Source: Dyella sp. OK004
Lineage (GTDB): Bacteria > Pseudomonadota > Gammaproteobacteria > Xanthomonadales > Rhodanobacteraceae
DNA length: 64,000 nt
Direction of reading: 5' to 3'
Assembly: GCF_900114495.1 (NCBI RefSeq)
Contig: NZ_FOZI01000006.1
Coordinates: forward strand, 1-64,000
Shown here: piece by piece, positions 45,840 through 56,388 of the stretch
How the letters are laid out: each line of letters starts with the position of its first letter
How positions within the stretch are numbered: position 1 is the stretch's first letter
Made by a program: the position numbers and the translations under genes
The notes under the pieces: generated by a model
What the model was told of the DNA's origin: nothing
The model's database searches: none
What the model saw: the letters and a program-made list of their open reading frames with translations, nothing else

Positions 45840-48800
45840 TTAGTCGGACTGCTTCACTATGCGCACACGCGCCGCTTGCACCCCGGGTACCGCGCGTACG
45901 GCGCGCAGCAATTCCGGGATGGCTTCCACGCGCCAGTCTTCGCCTAGCTCGATGTCAGCCTGCGCAATGGCGTTGTGGTAGCCGTGCAGCATCACGGTAG
46001 CGCGGCCATTGCGATAGCCGGCGAGCGTGTGGCGCAGTTGTTCGACGAAGCCGGGGGTGATCCCATTCAGCTTTAAGTGCAGCACGCGTGCGAAGCGGCG
46101 GCAGGCATCACCCAGGGTGTACGCGCTGCGGGCGCGCAGGGCGAAGCCGCCGCCGGAGAAATCGTCGATGCGCAGGCCACCTTCCACTACCAGCATTTCG
46201 TCGCGCGTGAGTAGTGGAGCGACCTGCTGGTACAGCTCACCGAAGAAACTCACTTCGATGATGCCGGTGCCGTCTTCCAGGCGCACGAAGGCATCGCTCT
46301 CGCCGCGCTTGCGAATCGCGGTGACCATGCCGGCCACGGTCCATGGTGTATCGGGGCCGCGGCGGAAACGATTGTCGTCGCCGTCGTTCTTGCGCGGCTT
46401 CGGCGGTTGATAGCGATCGGCGATTTCGCCCAGCGGACAGGTGGAAAGCTGCGCCAGCTCTTCGCGCCACGGATCGGTGGGATGCCCCGAGAGGTAGTGA
46501 CCGAGCGTATCGCGCTCGCCTTGTAGTTTCTGCTCAAGCGGCCATTCCGGCGCAGTGGGCAGATCGATCTGTACCACTGGCGCCGCCATACCCATGGCAG
46601 CACCGAACATGTCGTTCTGGCCCGATTGCTTGTCGCGCAAATGCTGTTCCGCCGCCTTCATGGCGTTGGGCAGTTGCAGCATCAGGCTGGCGCGATTCGG
46701 CGCCAATGCATCCAGTGAGCCGGACAGGATCAAGGCTTCCAGCACGCGGCGGTTGAGCTTGGTCGGATCGACGCGGCGGCAGAAATCGGCGAGATCTTTA
46801 TAGGCACCGTTGCGACGGCACTCCTCGACGATAGCTTCACAAGCGCCCTGGCCTACGCCCTTGATCGCGCCCAAGCCGTAGCGGATCACTCGGGGTTCGA
46901 CCGCGACGAACATGAAGTCCGATGCGTTGACGTCAGGCGGCAGGATGGTGAGGCCGATCGCGCGCGATTCGTCGAGGAAGGTCACCGCCTTGTCGGTGTT
47001 GTCCATGTCCGACGAGATCGTCGCGGCCATGAACTCGGCGGGGTAGTGCGCCTTCAGCCACGCGGTCTGGTACGACACCAGCGCATAGGCGGCCGCGTGC
47101 GATTTGTTGAAGCCGTAGCCGGCGAACTTCTCCATCAAGTCGAAGATCGAGTCGGCCTTGTCGGAGGTCAGCCCATCCTTGGCCGCACCCTCGCGGAACT
47201 TGGCGCGCTCCTTCGCCATTTCCTCGAGTTTCTTTTTACCCATCGCGCGGCGCAGCAGGTCGGCGCCGCCGAGCGAGTAACCGCCCACGATCTGCGCCAT
47301 CTGCATCACCTGCTCCTGATAGACCATGATGCCGTAGGTCTCTTTCAGGATCGGTTCGACGCGCGGATCGGGGTATTCCACTTCCTCGCGGCCATGCTTA
47401 CGCGCGACGAAGCTGGGAATCAGGTCCATCGGGCCGGGGCGATACAGCGCCACCAGCGCGATGATGTCCTCGAAGCGGTCAGGCTTCGCATCCTTGAGCA
47501 TGCGCTGCATGCCGGTGGATTCGAGCTGGAACACCGCTACCGTCTGCGCTTTTTTAAGCAGCTCGTACGGCGCGGGATCGTCGAGAGGCAGTGTCTCGAT
47601 GTTCAGCGGTTCTTCGCCGGACTTCGCGCGGCGTGCGTTGATCGCCTTTACCGCCCAATCGATGATGGTGAGCGTGCGCAGGCCGAGGAAGTCGAACTTC
47701 ACCAGGCCGACCGCTTCCACGTCGTCCTTGTCGTACTGCGTCACCACGCCACCGCCGCCCGCTTCGCAGTACAGCGGCGCGAAGTCGGTGAGCGGGGTGG
47801 GTGCGATCACCACGCCACCGGCGTGTTTGCCGGCGTTGCGGGTGAGGCTTTCCAGCTTCAGTGCGAGGTCGATGAGCGACTTGGCTTCTTCGTCCTGCTC
47901 GTAAAGATCGCAGAACTCCTTGACGACGCGATCGCTCTCTTTCTTCGATTTCTCGGAGCGGCCCAGCGCATCCGACAGCGTGAGATCGAGCGGACGCGGC
48001 GGGATCAGTTTCGCGATGCGGTCGACCTGGTTGTAACCCATGCCGAGCACGCGGCCGGAGTCGCGCAGCACCGCCTTCGCGGCCATCGAGCCATAGGTGA
48101 TGATCTGGCTGACATGGTCGCGGCCGTATTTGCGCGCAACGTAGTCGATCACCTCGTCGCGGCGATCCATGCAGAAGTCGATGTCGAAGTCGGGCATCGA
48201 CACGCGTTCGGGGTTGAGGAAGCGCTCGAACAGCAGGTTGAACTGCAGCGGATCGAGGTCGGTGATCTTCAGTACCCAGGCGACCAGCGAGCCGGCGCCC
48301 GAGCCACGGCCCGGGCCCACCGGAATGCCGTTCTGCTTACCCCAGTTGATGAAGTCCGCCACGATCAGGAAGTAGCCGGGGAAGCCCATCTCGATGATGA
48401 CGTCCAGCTCGCGTTCCAGTCGCGCTTCGTAGTCGGCCAGGGTATGGCCTGCCGCCAGCGGCGCGTCGGCGAGGCGATCCTTCAGGCCCGCGCGCGCGAT
48501 CTCACGGATGTAGCTGGCCAGGTCGTGGCCTTCCGGTACCGGGAAGTCGGGCAGGTAGTAGGTGCCGAACGACAGCTCAAGCGTGCAACGCTTGGCCAGC
48601 TCGATGGTGTTCTCGATCGCCTCGGGGATGTCCGCGAACAGCGCGGTCATTTCATCGGGCGTCTTCAGGTATTGCTGGTTGCTGTAGTCGCGCGGGCGCT
48701 TGGGGTCGGCGAGTACGCGCCCCTGGTTGATGCACACGCGAGCCTCGTGCGCCTCGAAGTCGTCCTGCTTGAGGAAGCGCACGTCGTTGCTGGCGATCAC

Positions 48801-49379
48801 TGGCAGATTCAGCTCGGCGGCCAGCGCCAGGGCGGCGGCGTTCCAGTTTTCCTCGCCTTCGCGGCCGCAGCGGGTGAGTTCGAGATAGAGGCGATCGGCG
48901 AACTGGCTGGCGAACGAACGCAAACGCACCGCTGCCGCACCGGCGCCCTGGTTCACCGCCACGCGGCCGGCTTCGCTCTCACGGCCGAGCAGAGCGATCA
49001 ACCCTTTGGTCGCATCGGCAGTGAGCCAGCTGGCGTCGACCAGCGGGCGGCCGCTGTGCTGGCCATCGCGCCAGGCGCGAGAGACCAGGCGCGAGAGATT
49101 GAGGTAGCCCTCTCGGTTCTGGCACATCAAGGTCAGGCGCGAAGGCCGCGGATCGTCGGGCATGCTTACCCACAGGTCGCAACCGCCGATCGGTTTGATG
49201 CCGGCCGCGCTGCAGGCCTTGTAGAACTTCACCAGCGCGAACATGTTGGTCTCGTCGGTGAGCGCGACGGCGGGGATGCCGTCGCGCACGCAGGCTTCGA
49301 CCAGCGCCTTGATGCGGATGGTCGAATCGACCAGCGAGTATTCGCTGTGCAGATGGAGGTGGGCGAAGCGGACGGTCAT
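45840..49379 (-). CDS. dnaE: DNA polymerase III subunit alpha
   Basis: Replicative polymerase. 1179 residues (E. coli 1160). The N-terminal PHP domain begins HLHLHSEYSLVDSTIR (7-22). The polymerase core has RVSMPDFDIDFCMDRRDEVI, which supplies two of the three catalytic aspartates, and GPGRGSGAGSLVAW. The C-terminal OB and tau-binding domains follow. Proofreading is by DnaQ elsewhere. rnhB lies about 4 kb away in this genome (adjacent in E. coli), separated by the cyclase, permease and a gap. Long plus-strand open frames opposite it are codon-bias shadows. Confidence 0.98.
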   Translation of the reverse strand: MTVRFAHLHLHSEYSLVDSTIRIKALVEACVRDGIPAVALTDETNMFALVKFYKACSAAGIKPIGGCDLWVSMPDDPRPSRLTLMCQNREGYLNLSRLVSRAWRDGQHSGRPLVDASWLTADATKGLIALLGRESEAGRVAVNQGAGAAAVRLRSFASQFADRLYLELTRCGREGEENWNAAALALAAELNLPVIASNDVRFLKQDDFEAHEARVCINQGRVLADPKRPRDYSNQQYLKTPDEMTALFADIPEAIENTIELAKRCTLELSFGTYYLPDFPVPEGHDLASYIREIARAGLKDRLADAPLAAGHTLADYEARLERELDVIIEMGFPGYFLIVADFINWGKQNGIPVGPGRGSGAGSLVAWVLKITDLDPLQFNLLFERFLNPERVSMPDFDIDFCMDRRDEVIDYVARKYGRDHVSQIITYGSMAAKAVLRDSGRVLGMGYNQVDRIAKLIPPRPLDLTLSDALGRSEKSKKESDRVVKEFCDLYEQDEEAKSLIDLALKLESLTRNAGKHAGGVVIAPTPLTDFAPLYCEAGGGGVVTQYDKDDVEAVGLVKFDFLGLRTLTIIDWAVKAINARRAKSGEEPLNIETLPLDDPAPYELLKKAQTVAVFQLESTGMQRMLKDAKPDRFEDIIALVALYRPGPMDLIPSFVARKHGREEVEYPDPRVEPILKETYGIMVYQEQVMQMAQIVGGYSLGGADLLRRAMGKKKLEEMAKERAKFREGAAKDGLTSDKADSIFDLMEKFAGYGFNKSHAAAYALVSYQTAWLKAHYPAEFMAATISSDMDNTDKAVTFLDESRAIGLTILPPDVNASDFMFVAVEPRVIRYGLGAIKGVGQGACEAIVEECRRNGAYKDLADFCRRVDPTKLNRRVLEALILSGSLDALAPNRASLMLQLPNAMKAAEQHLRDKQSGQNDMFGAAMGMAAPVVQIDLPTAPEWPLEQKLQGERDTLGHYLSGHPTDPWREELAQLSTCPLGEIADRYQPPKPRKNDGDDNRFRRGPDTPWTVAGMVTAIRKRGESDAFVRLEDGTGIIEVSFFGELYQQVAPLLTRDEMLVVEGGLRIDDFSGGGFALRARSAYTLGDACRRFARVLHLKLNGITPGFVEQLRHTLAGYRNGRATVMLHGYHNAIAQADIELGEDWRVEAIPELLRAVRAVPGVQAARVRIVKQSD

Positions 49380-49495
49380 GCAGACTCACGCGGTGAGTGT
49401 GAGAAGGCTAACCGCCGCCACAGTGACGGGCAAGATTGACTTATCCCGCTTTTCGGCGATGCCATGGCAGGGGCCGCTCCGGCCAATGGGTGTGC

Positions 49496-50986
49496 TCAGG
49501 AAACGTCAAGCGAGGGCGCGTGCGGGATGTTCGCGGCCGCCTCGCAGCGATTGCGGCCGGCGCCCTTGGCCTGGTACAGCGCACGGTCGGCGGCTTCGAT
49601 CAGATGCATCGGGTCAGCGCTGCCGTCGCAGCGTTGCGTGGCGGTTCCAATGCTGACGGTCAGCCAGCCCGTGGCGCTATCCGCATGAGGGATGCGCAGC
49701 CGTTCCACCGCGTCGAGCAGCCGTTCCGCGACGATGCGCGCGGCTTCTGGCGGGGTGTGCGGCAGCACGATCGCGAACTCTTCGCCGCCGAAGCGTGCCA
49801 CCAGGCTGTCCGGCGGCAGCGGGTGATGCGCGAGTACCTGCGAGACGCGGGTCAGGCAGGTATCGCCGGCCAGGTGTCCGTGATGGTCGTTAAAGAGTTT
49901 GAAGTGATCGATATCGATCATCAGCAGCGAACAGACGGTACCCCGTGGCACGTCGTGGGCGCACACCACCTGCAAGCGCGGAATAAGCATAGCCCGGTTG
50001 GCGATGCCGGTCAGCGGGTCGCGCCCCACCTGTTGCTGCAGTCGCTGGTTGCTGAGGTGGGCGGCGCGCTGGATGTCCTGGTTGCGGCTCTGGATAAAAG
50101 CCACGCGCAGCGCGTACAGCACCACCGAAGCCCCCGCGGCGGTCATCCCCAGTGAGTAGTTGAAGCGCGACACGCTCACCGCCAGCAGCAGCACGCCCAA
50201 TGACAGCACCACCGGCGCGAACGAAGTCACGGTCTGGGCCATGCGGCGCGCGGGGCGATAGCGCCGCAACAGCCGCGGTACCGGGCGCTCCAGCACAGTG
50301 ATCAGTGCGACATAGGCCAGGCCGATCATCAGCACGGTCCATGGCGGCAGACCGTGCAGCTCAAGACGGTTGTAGATCGCCGCGGCGATAGCATTGATGC
50401 CGAGGAAAACCGTGGCCGCGTAATAGAAGAAGCGTTTGTGCAGGCTACGCGTGCCGAGCATGCGCAGTCCTGCCATGGCGGCCAGCGAGAAATCGATGGC
50501 GTCCGCGTGATCGATGATCAACATGATGCTGCCTGGTGTGGCGGCGGGGCCGCCGGGCATCACGCTGAAGATAAGGGTGCAGAGCAGGACGGCCACGATC
50601 AGCGACATCGCCAGATCCGCCAGCACGACGGTGGCTGGCTCGCTGCGGTCGAACGAGCGGGCGATGAGGAACATGCACGGGATCATGTACAGGCCGGAGA
50701 ACACCACCGCGAAGTTGGACAGGAAGCCCCCCTCATCGCCGGTCAGCGTGGCGAGCATGTTGATGGCCGCCCATACCAGCTGCAGGCCGGCCGCAGCGCC
50801 GAGCAGCAGCCAGATCGGGGCGATAGGCGAGGGATCAAACTGGTAACGCTGGCCGATGGCCAGGAGCGCGCACACCTGGATCGCCATGAAGATCAAGCGG
50901 GGGCTTGCCGCCTGCGCGTCGACTCCCAGGCACGCGAGTGCCAGTTGGGCGAGCAGCAGAGCGAGCGCGAGCCAGGTGAAGCGCAT
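49496..50986 (-). CDS. Membrane diguanylate cyclase (GGDEF)
   Basis: 496 residues. The N-terminal half (about 1-300) has some eight predicted helices with no known sensor signature. The C-terminal GGDEF domain starts DPLTGIANRAML at 323. The active site is GGEEF (400-404). The inhibitory RxxD site, expected five residues before GGEEF, is replaced by P-P-D-S, so product inhibition through the I-site is unlikely. Makes cyclic di-GMP, which promotes attached growth. Transcribed as a single gene, in the same direction as dnaE. Confidence 0.92.
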   Translation of the reverse strand: MRFTWLALALLLAQLALACLGVDAQAASPRLIFMAIQVCALLAIGQRYQFDPSPIAPIWLLLGAAAGLQLVWAAINMLATLTGDEGGFLSNFAVVFSGLYMIPCMFLIARSFDRSEPATVVLADLAMSLIVAVLLCTLIFSVMPGGPAATPGSIMLIIDHADAIDFSLAAMAGLRMLGTRSLHKRFFYYAATVFLGINAIAAAIYNRLELHGLPPWTVLMIGLAYVALITVLERPVPRLLRRYRPARRMAQTVTSFAPVVLSLGVLLLAVSVSRFNYSLGMTAAGASVVLYALRVAFIQSRNQDIQRAAHLSNQRLQQQVGRDPLTGIANRAMLIPRLQVVCAHDVPRGTVCSLLMIDIDHFKLFNDHHGHLAGDTCLTRVSQVLAHHPLPPDSLVARFGGEEFAIVLPHTPPEAARIVAERLLDAVERLRIPHADSATGWLTVSIGTATQRCDGSADPMHLIEAADRALYQAKGAGRNRCEAAANIPHAPSLDVS

Positions 50987-51156
50987 GGGTCCCCCGAGAC
51001 CGCAGCGTTGGGGTCATGCTAGCGAAAGCGGGAGTGTTACGGGGAAGCCCTGCCAGTCTGGTGGCGTCCTGACAAGTCGCCTGCGTACAGTTGCCACCGC
51101 CGACAGCGGCTGGCAAGGTTCCGGGCTCCTTGCGCCCAGTACCGAGGCCGTCGTCG

Positions 51157-52596
51157 ATGTCGTTGATCCGTTCGTTGTTCGCCGTGAAGCCTGTCGAGGC
51201 CTCGCTCACCGCCGATGATTCGCTGCGCCGCACATTGGGCCTGAAAGAGCTGATTGTGCTGGGCGTAGGCGCGGTGATCGGCGCGGGCATTTTCGTCATC
51301 ACCGGCCAGGCTGCCGCCGAGCACGCCGGCCCGGCGTTGACTTTGTCCTTCGTACTGGCCGGCTTGGCTGCGGCCCTGGCCGCGCTGAGCTATGCCGAGT
51401 TCGCGGCGATGCTGCCGGTTTCCGGCAGCGCCTATGTCTATGCCTACGCCACCTTCGGCGAACTGCTGGCTTGGTTCATCGGCTGGAACGTGGTGGCGGA
51501 GTACCTGCTGGCGGTGTCCTCGGTGGCAGTGGGCTGGTCCGGCTACGGCGTGGGCCTGCTGAACAGCCTGGGTATCCATGTGCCGGACGCGCTGGTGCAC
51601 GCGCCGCTGAGCTTCAAGGACGGCCGGCTGGAGGCCACCGGGGCGCTTCTGAACCTGCCGGCCCTGCTGGTGGTGGCGGCGCTGACTGCGCTGCTGTATC
51701 GGGGCACCCGGCAGTCGACCGCTTTCGCCAGCGTCGTGGTGACGCTCAAGGTGATCGTGGTGGTGCTGTTCGTGGTGATGGGCCTGCAGTACGTCGACCC
51801 GGCGCTATGGCATCCCTTCGTGCCGGCCAACCAGGGCGGCGATCACTATGGGTGGAGCGGGGTGTTCCGCGCGGCTACCAGTGTGTTCTACGCCTATATC
51901 GGTTTTGATGCGGTAGCGACCGCGGCTCAGGAGACGCGCAACCCGCAGCGGAACGTGCCGGCGGGCATCCTGATCTCACTAGCGATCTGCACCGTGCTCT
52001 ACATCATTGTGGCGGCCGTACTGACTGGCCTGGTGCCTTATGCACAGCTGGGCACCGCCGAGCCGGTGGCGACCGCGCTGGCAGCGCATCCGTCATTGGC
52101 CTGGCTGAAATTGCTGACCCAGGTAGGTGCGGTAGCGGGCCTGACCTCGGTGATCTTGGTGATGCACCTGGGGTTGTCGCGCATCCTCTACAGCATGGCC
52201 GGCGATGGCCTGCTACCCACTTTCTTCGGGGCCGTGCATGAAAAGCACCAGACCCCGCATCGCACCACCTTGCTGGTGGGCATGGTCGGCGGTCTGCTGG
52301 CGGCGGTCTTTCCGCTGAGCCTGCTGGGGGACTTGTTGTCGATGGGTACCTTGCTGGCCTTCGCCACGGTATGCATCGGTGTGTTGGTGCTACGCCGGAC
52401 CCATCCGGACTTGCCCCGTGGCTTTCGGGTGCCGGCGGCGCCCGCCGTGTGCAGCCTGGGCGTACTGGTCTGTCTTTTCCTGCTTGCGCAGATGAATACG
52501 GCCAACTGGCTGCTGCTGGCCGGCTGGACGGCGATCGGCATGTTGATCTATGCCGGCTACGGATTCCGTCACAGCCGGCTGCGTACGCGGCGTTGA
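51157..52596 (+). CDS. APC-superfamily amino acid permease
   Basis: Inner-membrane amino acid/cation symporter of the APC superfamily. 479 residues from the ATG at 51157, with about 12 helices. The first helix carries GVGAVIGAGIFVITG, the broken-helix substrate site of the family. The domain FDAVATAAQETRNPQRNVP is typical of the cationic amino acid transporter (CAT) branch. Substrate not determined. The frame extends upstream to 51091 without family similarity. Divergent from the diguanylate cyclase gene. Confidence 0.9.
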   Translation: MSLIRSLFAVKPVEASLTADDSLRRTLGLKELIVLGVGAVIGAGIFVITGQAAAEHAGPALTLSFVLAGLAAALAALSYAEFAAMLPVSGSAYVYAYATFGELLAWFIGWNVVAEYLLAVSSVAVGWSGYGVGLLNSLGIHVPDALVHAPLSFKDGRLEATGALLNLPALLVVAALTALLYRGTRQSTAFASVVVTLKVIVVVLFVVMGLQYVDPALWHPFVPANQGGDHYGWSGVFRAATSVFYAYIGFDAVATAAQETRNPQRNVPAGILISLAICTVLYIIVAAVLTGLVPYAQLGTAEPVATALAAHPSLAWLKLLTQVGAVAGLTSVILVMHLGLSRILYSMAGDGLLPTFFGAVHEKHQTPHRTTLLVGMVGGLLAAVFPLSLLGDLLSMGTLLAFATVCIGVLVLRRTHPDLPRGFRVPAAPAVCSLGVLVCLFLLAQMNTANWLLLAGWTAIGMLIYAGYGFRHSRLRTRR

Positions 52597-52614
52597 CTGC
52601 CTAAACCTTCACCG

Positions 52615-52830
52615 TCAGGAAACGTGAAACCGCTCGGCGCCGTCCGGCTGCTCGATGTAGTGCTCGAGACTCGCCACCTTCAACGGATGAAGGTTGTAGT
52701 CGACGTGCGGGTTCTCTCCGGGGGGCATGGGAGAAGCGGTTGCTACGGCTAAGGTCTCGGGCCTGGCTGTATCGGACGCGGTCGGCATGCCATCAGGCAA
52801 GGTGATGGTGGACGTGTTGGGAAGCATCAT
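52615..52830 (-). CDS. Small hypothetical protein
   Basis: 71 residues from the ATG at 52830, preceded by AGGAG eight bases upstream, which makes it a plausible real gene. The first half is rich in Pro/Thr/Ala. The second half (VDYNLHPLKVASLEHYIEQP, then DGAERFHV) looks folded. No family recognised and no membrane or signal segment. It lies in an otherwise sparse stretch behind the permease gene and converges on it. Confidence 0.45.
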   Translation of the reverse strand: MMLPNTSTITLPDGMPTASDTARPETLAVATASPMPPGENPHVDYNLHPLKVASLEHYIEQPDGAERFHVS

Positions 52831-53294
52831 GGCTGGAACTCCTGCGGATCGCCTGGATGCGCCGCTGGGTATATCGCACGGATTCCGCTGCGCGGAAGGC
52901 ATGCGGGAATTGCTCCATGCATCCTTGCTTCATGCGAAGCGGTGACCGCGCCGCCAATGTCGAGGCGTTCGGTGTTGCGGTCGACGAGGCAGTCAGCCTG
53001 CTTCGCGTTGCTCTATCGGTAGGATGCGGGCGATACCTGAAGGGTTGAACTATCGCGTGCATCCACGTGGATAGATGCTGAGTAATCGACTTAAGTTCCT
53101 CTCCGGAAGCGGACCCTGTCGAAGGTCATGCTTGCTTCGATGGACGTATTTTATGCCGCTGCGCAGGGAATGGCGCATGTCAAAGGGCACGAGAAGAACC
53201 CGGTGTTTTTGGCGCTGTTAATGCTTGCGGTGGGAGAGCGTGCTTGCGTACAAATAGATGGCTGGACGTCTTTTTCGAAGTGCGCCGCGCCGTG
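52831..53294. other. Sparse stretch between the small gene and rnhB
   Basis: About 460 bases without a supported gene. Contains TTCCGC/GCGGAA (52883-52897) and a perfect palindrome ATCCACGTGGAT (53061-53072). A plus-strand 61-codon frame (53128-53313) has a moderate GAAGG upstream but no recognisable protein, and its end runs into rnhB. Confidence 0.5.
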
Positions 53295-53882
53295 TCAGAA
53301 AAGCACGCCTTGATCCAGCAGTAGCTTGACGGGGGCAAAGCTACGCCGATGTTCGGTGCAGGGGCCGAGACGCTTCAAGGCATCGAGGTGCGCAGGCGTG
53401 GGATAACCTTTGTGCACTGCAAAGCCGTAGCCGGGATGCAAGTTTTCCATCGCAACCATCATGCGGTCGCGGGTGACCTTGGCCAGGATGGATGCCGCGC
53501 TGATGGCCGGCTCCAGCGCGTCGCCGCCGACGATGGCGCGGCCGGCGCAGGGCAGATCCTTCGGCAGCTTGTTGCCGTCGATCAGTGCTTCGTGCGCGCC
53601 CGGGAAGAGGCCGGCGACGGCACGGCTCATACCGGCCATGGTTGCCTGGAAGATATTCAGCCGGTCGATGTCCTCGACGCTCATCGCAATCACGCAATGG
53701 GCCAGCGCCTGTTCGATGATCTGCGGATACAGCGCTTCGCGTCTTGCTTCGCTGAGCTTCTTGGAGTCATTGAGCCCGGCGATGGGGCGCGCCGGATCCA
53801 GGATCACGGCGGCGACCACCACTGGACCTGCCAGTGGGCCGCGACCGGCCTCGTCGACGCCAGCAATGTGGCGCTCAGTCAC
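53295..53882 (-). CDS. rnhB: Ribonuclease HII
   Basis: Cuts RNA in RNA-DNA hybrids, including single ribonucleotides in DNA. 195 residues from a GTG at 53882. Catalytic acids: Asp10 and Glu11 ([12 protein letters not shown]), Asp102 (LIDGNKLP) and Asp121 ([13 protein letters not shown]). The G-R-G signature is intact. The start overlaps the lpxB stop by 8 bases; it is the last gene of the bamA/lpx run. Confidence 0.96.
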   Translation of the reverse strand: MTERHIAGVDEAGRGPLAGPVVVAAVILDPARPIAGLNDSKKLSEARREALYPQIIEQALAHCVIAMSVEDIDRLNIFQATMAGMSRAVAGLFPGAHEALIDGNKLPKDLPCAGRAIVGGDALEPAISAASILAKVTRDRMMVAMENLHPGYGFAVHKGYPTPAHLDALKRLGPCTEHRRSFAPVKLLLDQGVLF

Positions 53883-55086
53883 GGGGACGTTCGATCAGTT
53901 CGACGATAGCGTCGGCGGCGTGATCGCCGGCCTGGCCTTCCAGCTCGCCACGCAGGGCGTGATGCAACTGCTCGAAAGCAGCAACGATGTCGCCGCGGCG
54001 CTGGCTGTCGTGGAATAGCGACAGGGTGGCTGCAGCGAGTTTGTCCGGTGTGCAATCGTCCTGCATCAATTCCGGCACCAGCATCGCGTGCTCGCCCAGG
54101 CCGCAGGCACGCGCCAGGATGTTGGGCAGGGCGTATACGTCGGTCTTGAGCATCTTCAAGGCGCGCGCGATGCGGTAGCTCACCGGCGATACGCGATAGC
54201 CCACCACCATGGGGCGCTTGGCCAACATCGCTTCCAACGTAGCGGTACCGGAGGCGAGCAGTACGACGTCGGCGGCGAGCATCGCTTCGTGCGCGTGGCC
54301 TTGCAGCAGTATCGGCGTGTCGTCGTTTTGCGGCGCGTCGCCGAACATGGCCTTCAGACTGGCGTATACCTGCGTATTGGCGGCCGGGACCACGATGCGT
54401 AACCCAGGCAGGCGGGCGGCAACCTGGCGTGCGGCGTCGAGGAAGATGCGACCCAGGCGATTTACTTCAGAGGGGCGGCTGCCCGGCAACACGGCAAGTA
54501 CCGGAGCGTTCTGCGGCAGCTGCAGAAAATCGCGGGCACCGACGCGGTCAGAGACCAGCGCGAAACGGTCGGCCAGCGGATGCCCGACGAAGCGCGCGTC
54601 CACGCCGTGCCGCGCGTAGATCTCCGGCTCCATCGGGAACAGGCACAGCACGCGGTCGGCGCTGCGGCCGATTTTCTCCGCCCGCTTCTCGCGCCACGCC
54701 CATACCGACGGGCTGACGTAGTGCACGGTGCGGATGCCCGCAGCACGCATGCGTTGCTCCACGCCGAGGTTGAAGTCGGGCGCATCGATGCCGACCACTA
54801 TCGCCGGTTTGGCCGCGATGAGGCGTGCGACCAATGCCTTGCGCAGGCGCAGCAGGCGAGGCAGATGGCTGACTACTTCGGCGAAGCCGAATAGCGAAAG
54901 CTCGCGAATGTCGTACCAGGACTCGAAACCCTGCGCTTGCATGCGCGCGCCGCCGATGCCGATGAAGCGCGCCTGCGGATAGCGCTGACGCAATGCCGCG
55001 ACGAGATCGGCGCCGAGCTGATCGCCGGAGTCTTCGCCGGCGAGGATGGCGATCAGTGGTGCGGGGGCGTGGAGTACATCGGACAT
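53875..55086 (-). CDS. lpxB: Lipid-A-disaccharide synthase
   Basis: Glycosyltransferase (GT19) that joins UDP-diacylglucosamine and lipid X. 403 residues. N-terminal [17 protein letters not shown] (16-32) and the acceptor-binding [12 protein letters not shown] are family marks; the C-terminal half has [22 protein letters not shown]. The mug-like neighbours of the E. coli lpx cluster are absent. About 58 bases separate it from lpxA. Confidence 0.96.
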   Translation of the reverse strand: MSDVLHAPAPLIAILAGEDSGDQLGADLVAALRQRYPQARFIGIGGARMQAQGFESWYDIRELSLFGFAEVVSHLPRLLRLRKALVARLIAAKPAIVVGIDAPDFNLGVEQRMRAAGIRTVHYVSPSVWAWREKRAEKIGRSADRVLCLFPMEPEIYARHGVDARFVGHPLADRFALVSDRVGARDFLQLPQNAPVLAVLPGSRPSEVNRLGRIFLDAARQVAARLPGLRIVVPAANTQVYASLKAMFGDAPQNDDTPILLQGHAHEAMLAADVVLLASGTATLEAMLAKRPMVVGYRVSPVSYRIARALKMLKTDVYALPNILARACGLGEHAMLVPELMQDDCTPDKLAAATLSLFHDSQRRGDIVAAFEQLHHALRGELEGQAGDHAADAIVELIERPRD

Positions 55087-55144
55087 CGCTTAACGGCCCA
55101 AGCCAGAGCGCATATGAGATTGGCTGGCATGCGCTGCGCGCATG

Positions 55145-55918
55145 TCAGCGCGCCAGCGCCCGTTCGCTGTGATCGAGGAAATCCAGCATGGAGCGCACGT
55201 CGTCGCTTTCTTCCGCCTGCGTAACGAGCTGTTCGCGCGCGTCGGACAGGGTGAGGCCGGCCATGTACAGCGTGCGGTAGGCACGCTTGATGGCGGCGAT
55301 GCGCGGCGCTTCGAAGCCGCGACGCTTCAGGCCTTCGCTGTTGATGCCGCGCGGACGGCCACGCTGCTCGTTCGCCATCATCACAAACGGAGGCACGTCG
55401 GAGCCGACCAGGCAGCCCATGCCGATAAAGGCGTGGGCGCCAACTTTGCAGAACTGATGCACGCCGGAAAAGCCGGACATGATCACGAAATCGCCGATCT
55501 CTACATGCCCGGCCAGCGCCGAGTAGTTGGAGAACACGGTGTTGTTGCCGATCTGGCAATCGTGCGCCACATGCACGTAGGCGAGCAGCCAGTTGTCGTT
55601 GCCGATGCGGGTACTGCCACCGCCGTCACCGGTGCCGCGATTGATGGTGACAAATTCGCGGATCAGGTTGCGGTCGCCGATCACCAGCTCGGTGTGCTCG
55701 CCGGCAAACTTCTTGTCTTGCGGCGCGCCGCCGAGTGAGGCGAACTGGCAGATGCGGTTGTCACGGCCGATGCGGGTCGGACCTTCGATCACCACGTGGG
55801 GACCAATCACCGTGCCTTCGCCAATCTCCACCTCGGCGCCGATCACGCTATAGGCGCCGATGCTGACGTTGGCGCCAATTTTCGCGGTAGGGTCGATCTG
55901 CGCGGTGGGATGGATCAT
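55145..55918 (-). CDS. lpxA: UDP-N-acetylglucosamine O-acyltransferase
   Basis: First step of lipid A synthesis. 257 residues from the ATG at 55918 (ATGA overlap with fabZ). The sequence is a left-handed beta-helix built on hexapeptide repeats ([20 protein letters not shown]). The catalytic base His lies in [15 protein letters not shown] helical C-terminal domain follows. The longer frame to 55939 adds only residues from fabZ. Confidence 0.96.
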   Translation of the reverse strand: MIHPTAQIDPTAKIGANVSIGAYSVIGAEVEIGEGTVIGPHVVIEGPTRIGRDNRICQFASLGGAPQDKKFAGEHTELVIGDRNLIREFVTINRGTGDGGGSTRIGNDNWLLAYVHVAHDCQIGNNTVFSNYSALAGHVEIGDFVIMSGFSGVHQFCKVGAHAFIGMGCLVGSDVPPFVMMANEQRGRPRGINSEGLKRRGFEAPRIAAIKRAYRTLYMAGLTLSDAREQLVTQAEESDDVRSMLDFLDHSERALAR

Positions 55919-56388
55919 TTTTCGGACCTCGCCGCGCACATCAGCTCGCAGGAGGCGACCTCCTTGCCGTCTACCGTGGCACGCGCTTCGAATAGACCCA
56001 TGCTGCGAAGCAAGCGCTTGAGGGTGACTTCCATACGCAGCTGGTCGCCCGGGGAGACGATGGCGCTGAAGCGGGCGTTGTCCACTTTGGCGAGGTAGAA
56101 CAGCGGGCTGCCGGTGTTGCCTTTGAGACGGCTGCTGATCTGGGTGAGCAGGCCGGCGGTCTGCGCCATGGCTTCGACGATCAGTACGCCCGGCATCACC
56201 GGGTGACCGGGAAAGTGGCCCTGGAAGAACGGCTCATTGATAGTCACGTTCTTCAGTGCGACCACGCGCTTGTCCGGATCGAGCTCAATGACGCGGTCCA
56301 CCAGCAGGAAGGGGTAGCGATGCGGCAGCAGATGCTGGATCTGCTCCACGTTCACAGGCAGGTGGAGGGGCACGGTCTGCTCACTCAT
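55915..56388 (-). CDS. fabZ: 3-hydroxyacyl-[ACP] dehydratase FabZ
   Basis: Hot-dog-fold dehydratase for fatty acid elongation. 157 residues from the ATG at 56388, overlapping the lpxD stop by 8 bases. [14 protein letters not shown] is the start signature; the catalytic His is in [18 protein letters not shown] with Glu nearby. It lies between lpxD and lpxA, as in E. coli, so 3-hydroxyacyl-ACP use for lipid A and for fatty acids is linked. Confidence 0.97.
   Translation of the reverse strand: MSEQTVPLHLPVNVEQIQHLLPHRYPFLLVDRVIELDPDKRVVALKNVTINEPFFQGHFPGHPVMPGVLIVEAMAQTAGLLTQISSRLKGNTGSPLFYLAKVDNARFSAIVSPGDQLRMEVTLKRLLRSMGLFEARATVDGKEVASCELMCAARSEK

Noticed and set aside
47046-49439. 797-codon plus-strand open frame opposite dnaE
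   Set aside because: Antisense shadow: dnaE is certain here, and the frame's composition (Arg/His/Gln/Val-rich, no domain) is typical of GC-rich complement frames.
53128-53313. 61-codon plus-strand frame before rnhB
   Set aside because: Only a modest ribosome-binding site, no recognisable protein, and it runs into the end of rnhB. Not enough support to call a gene.
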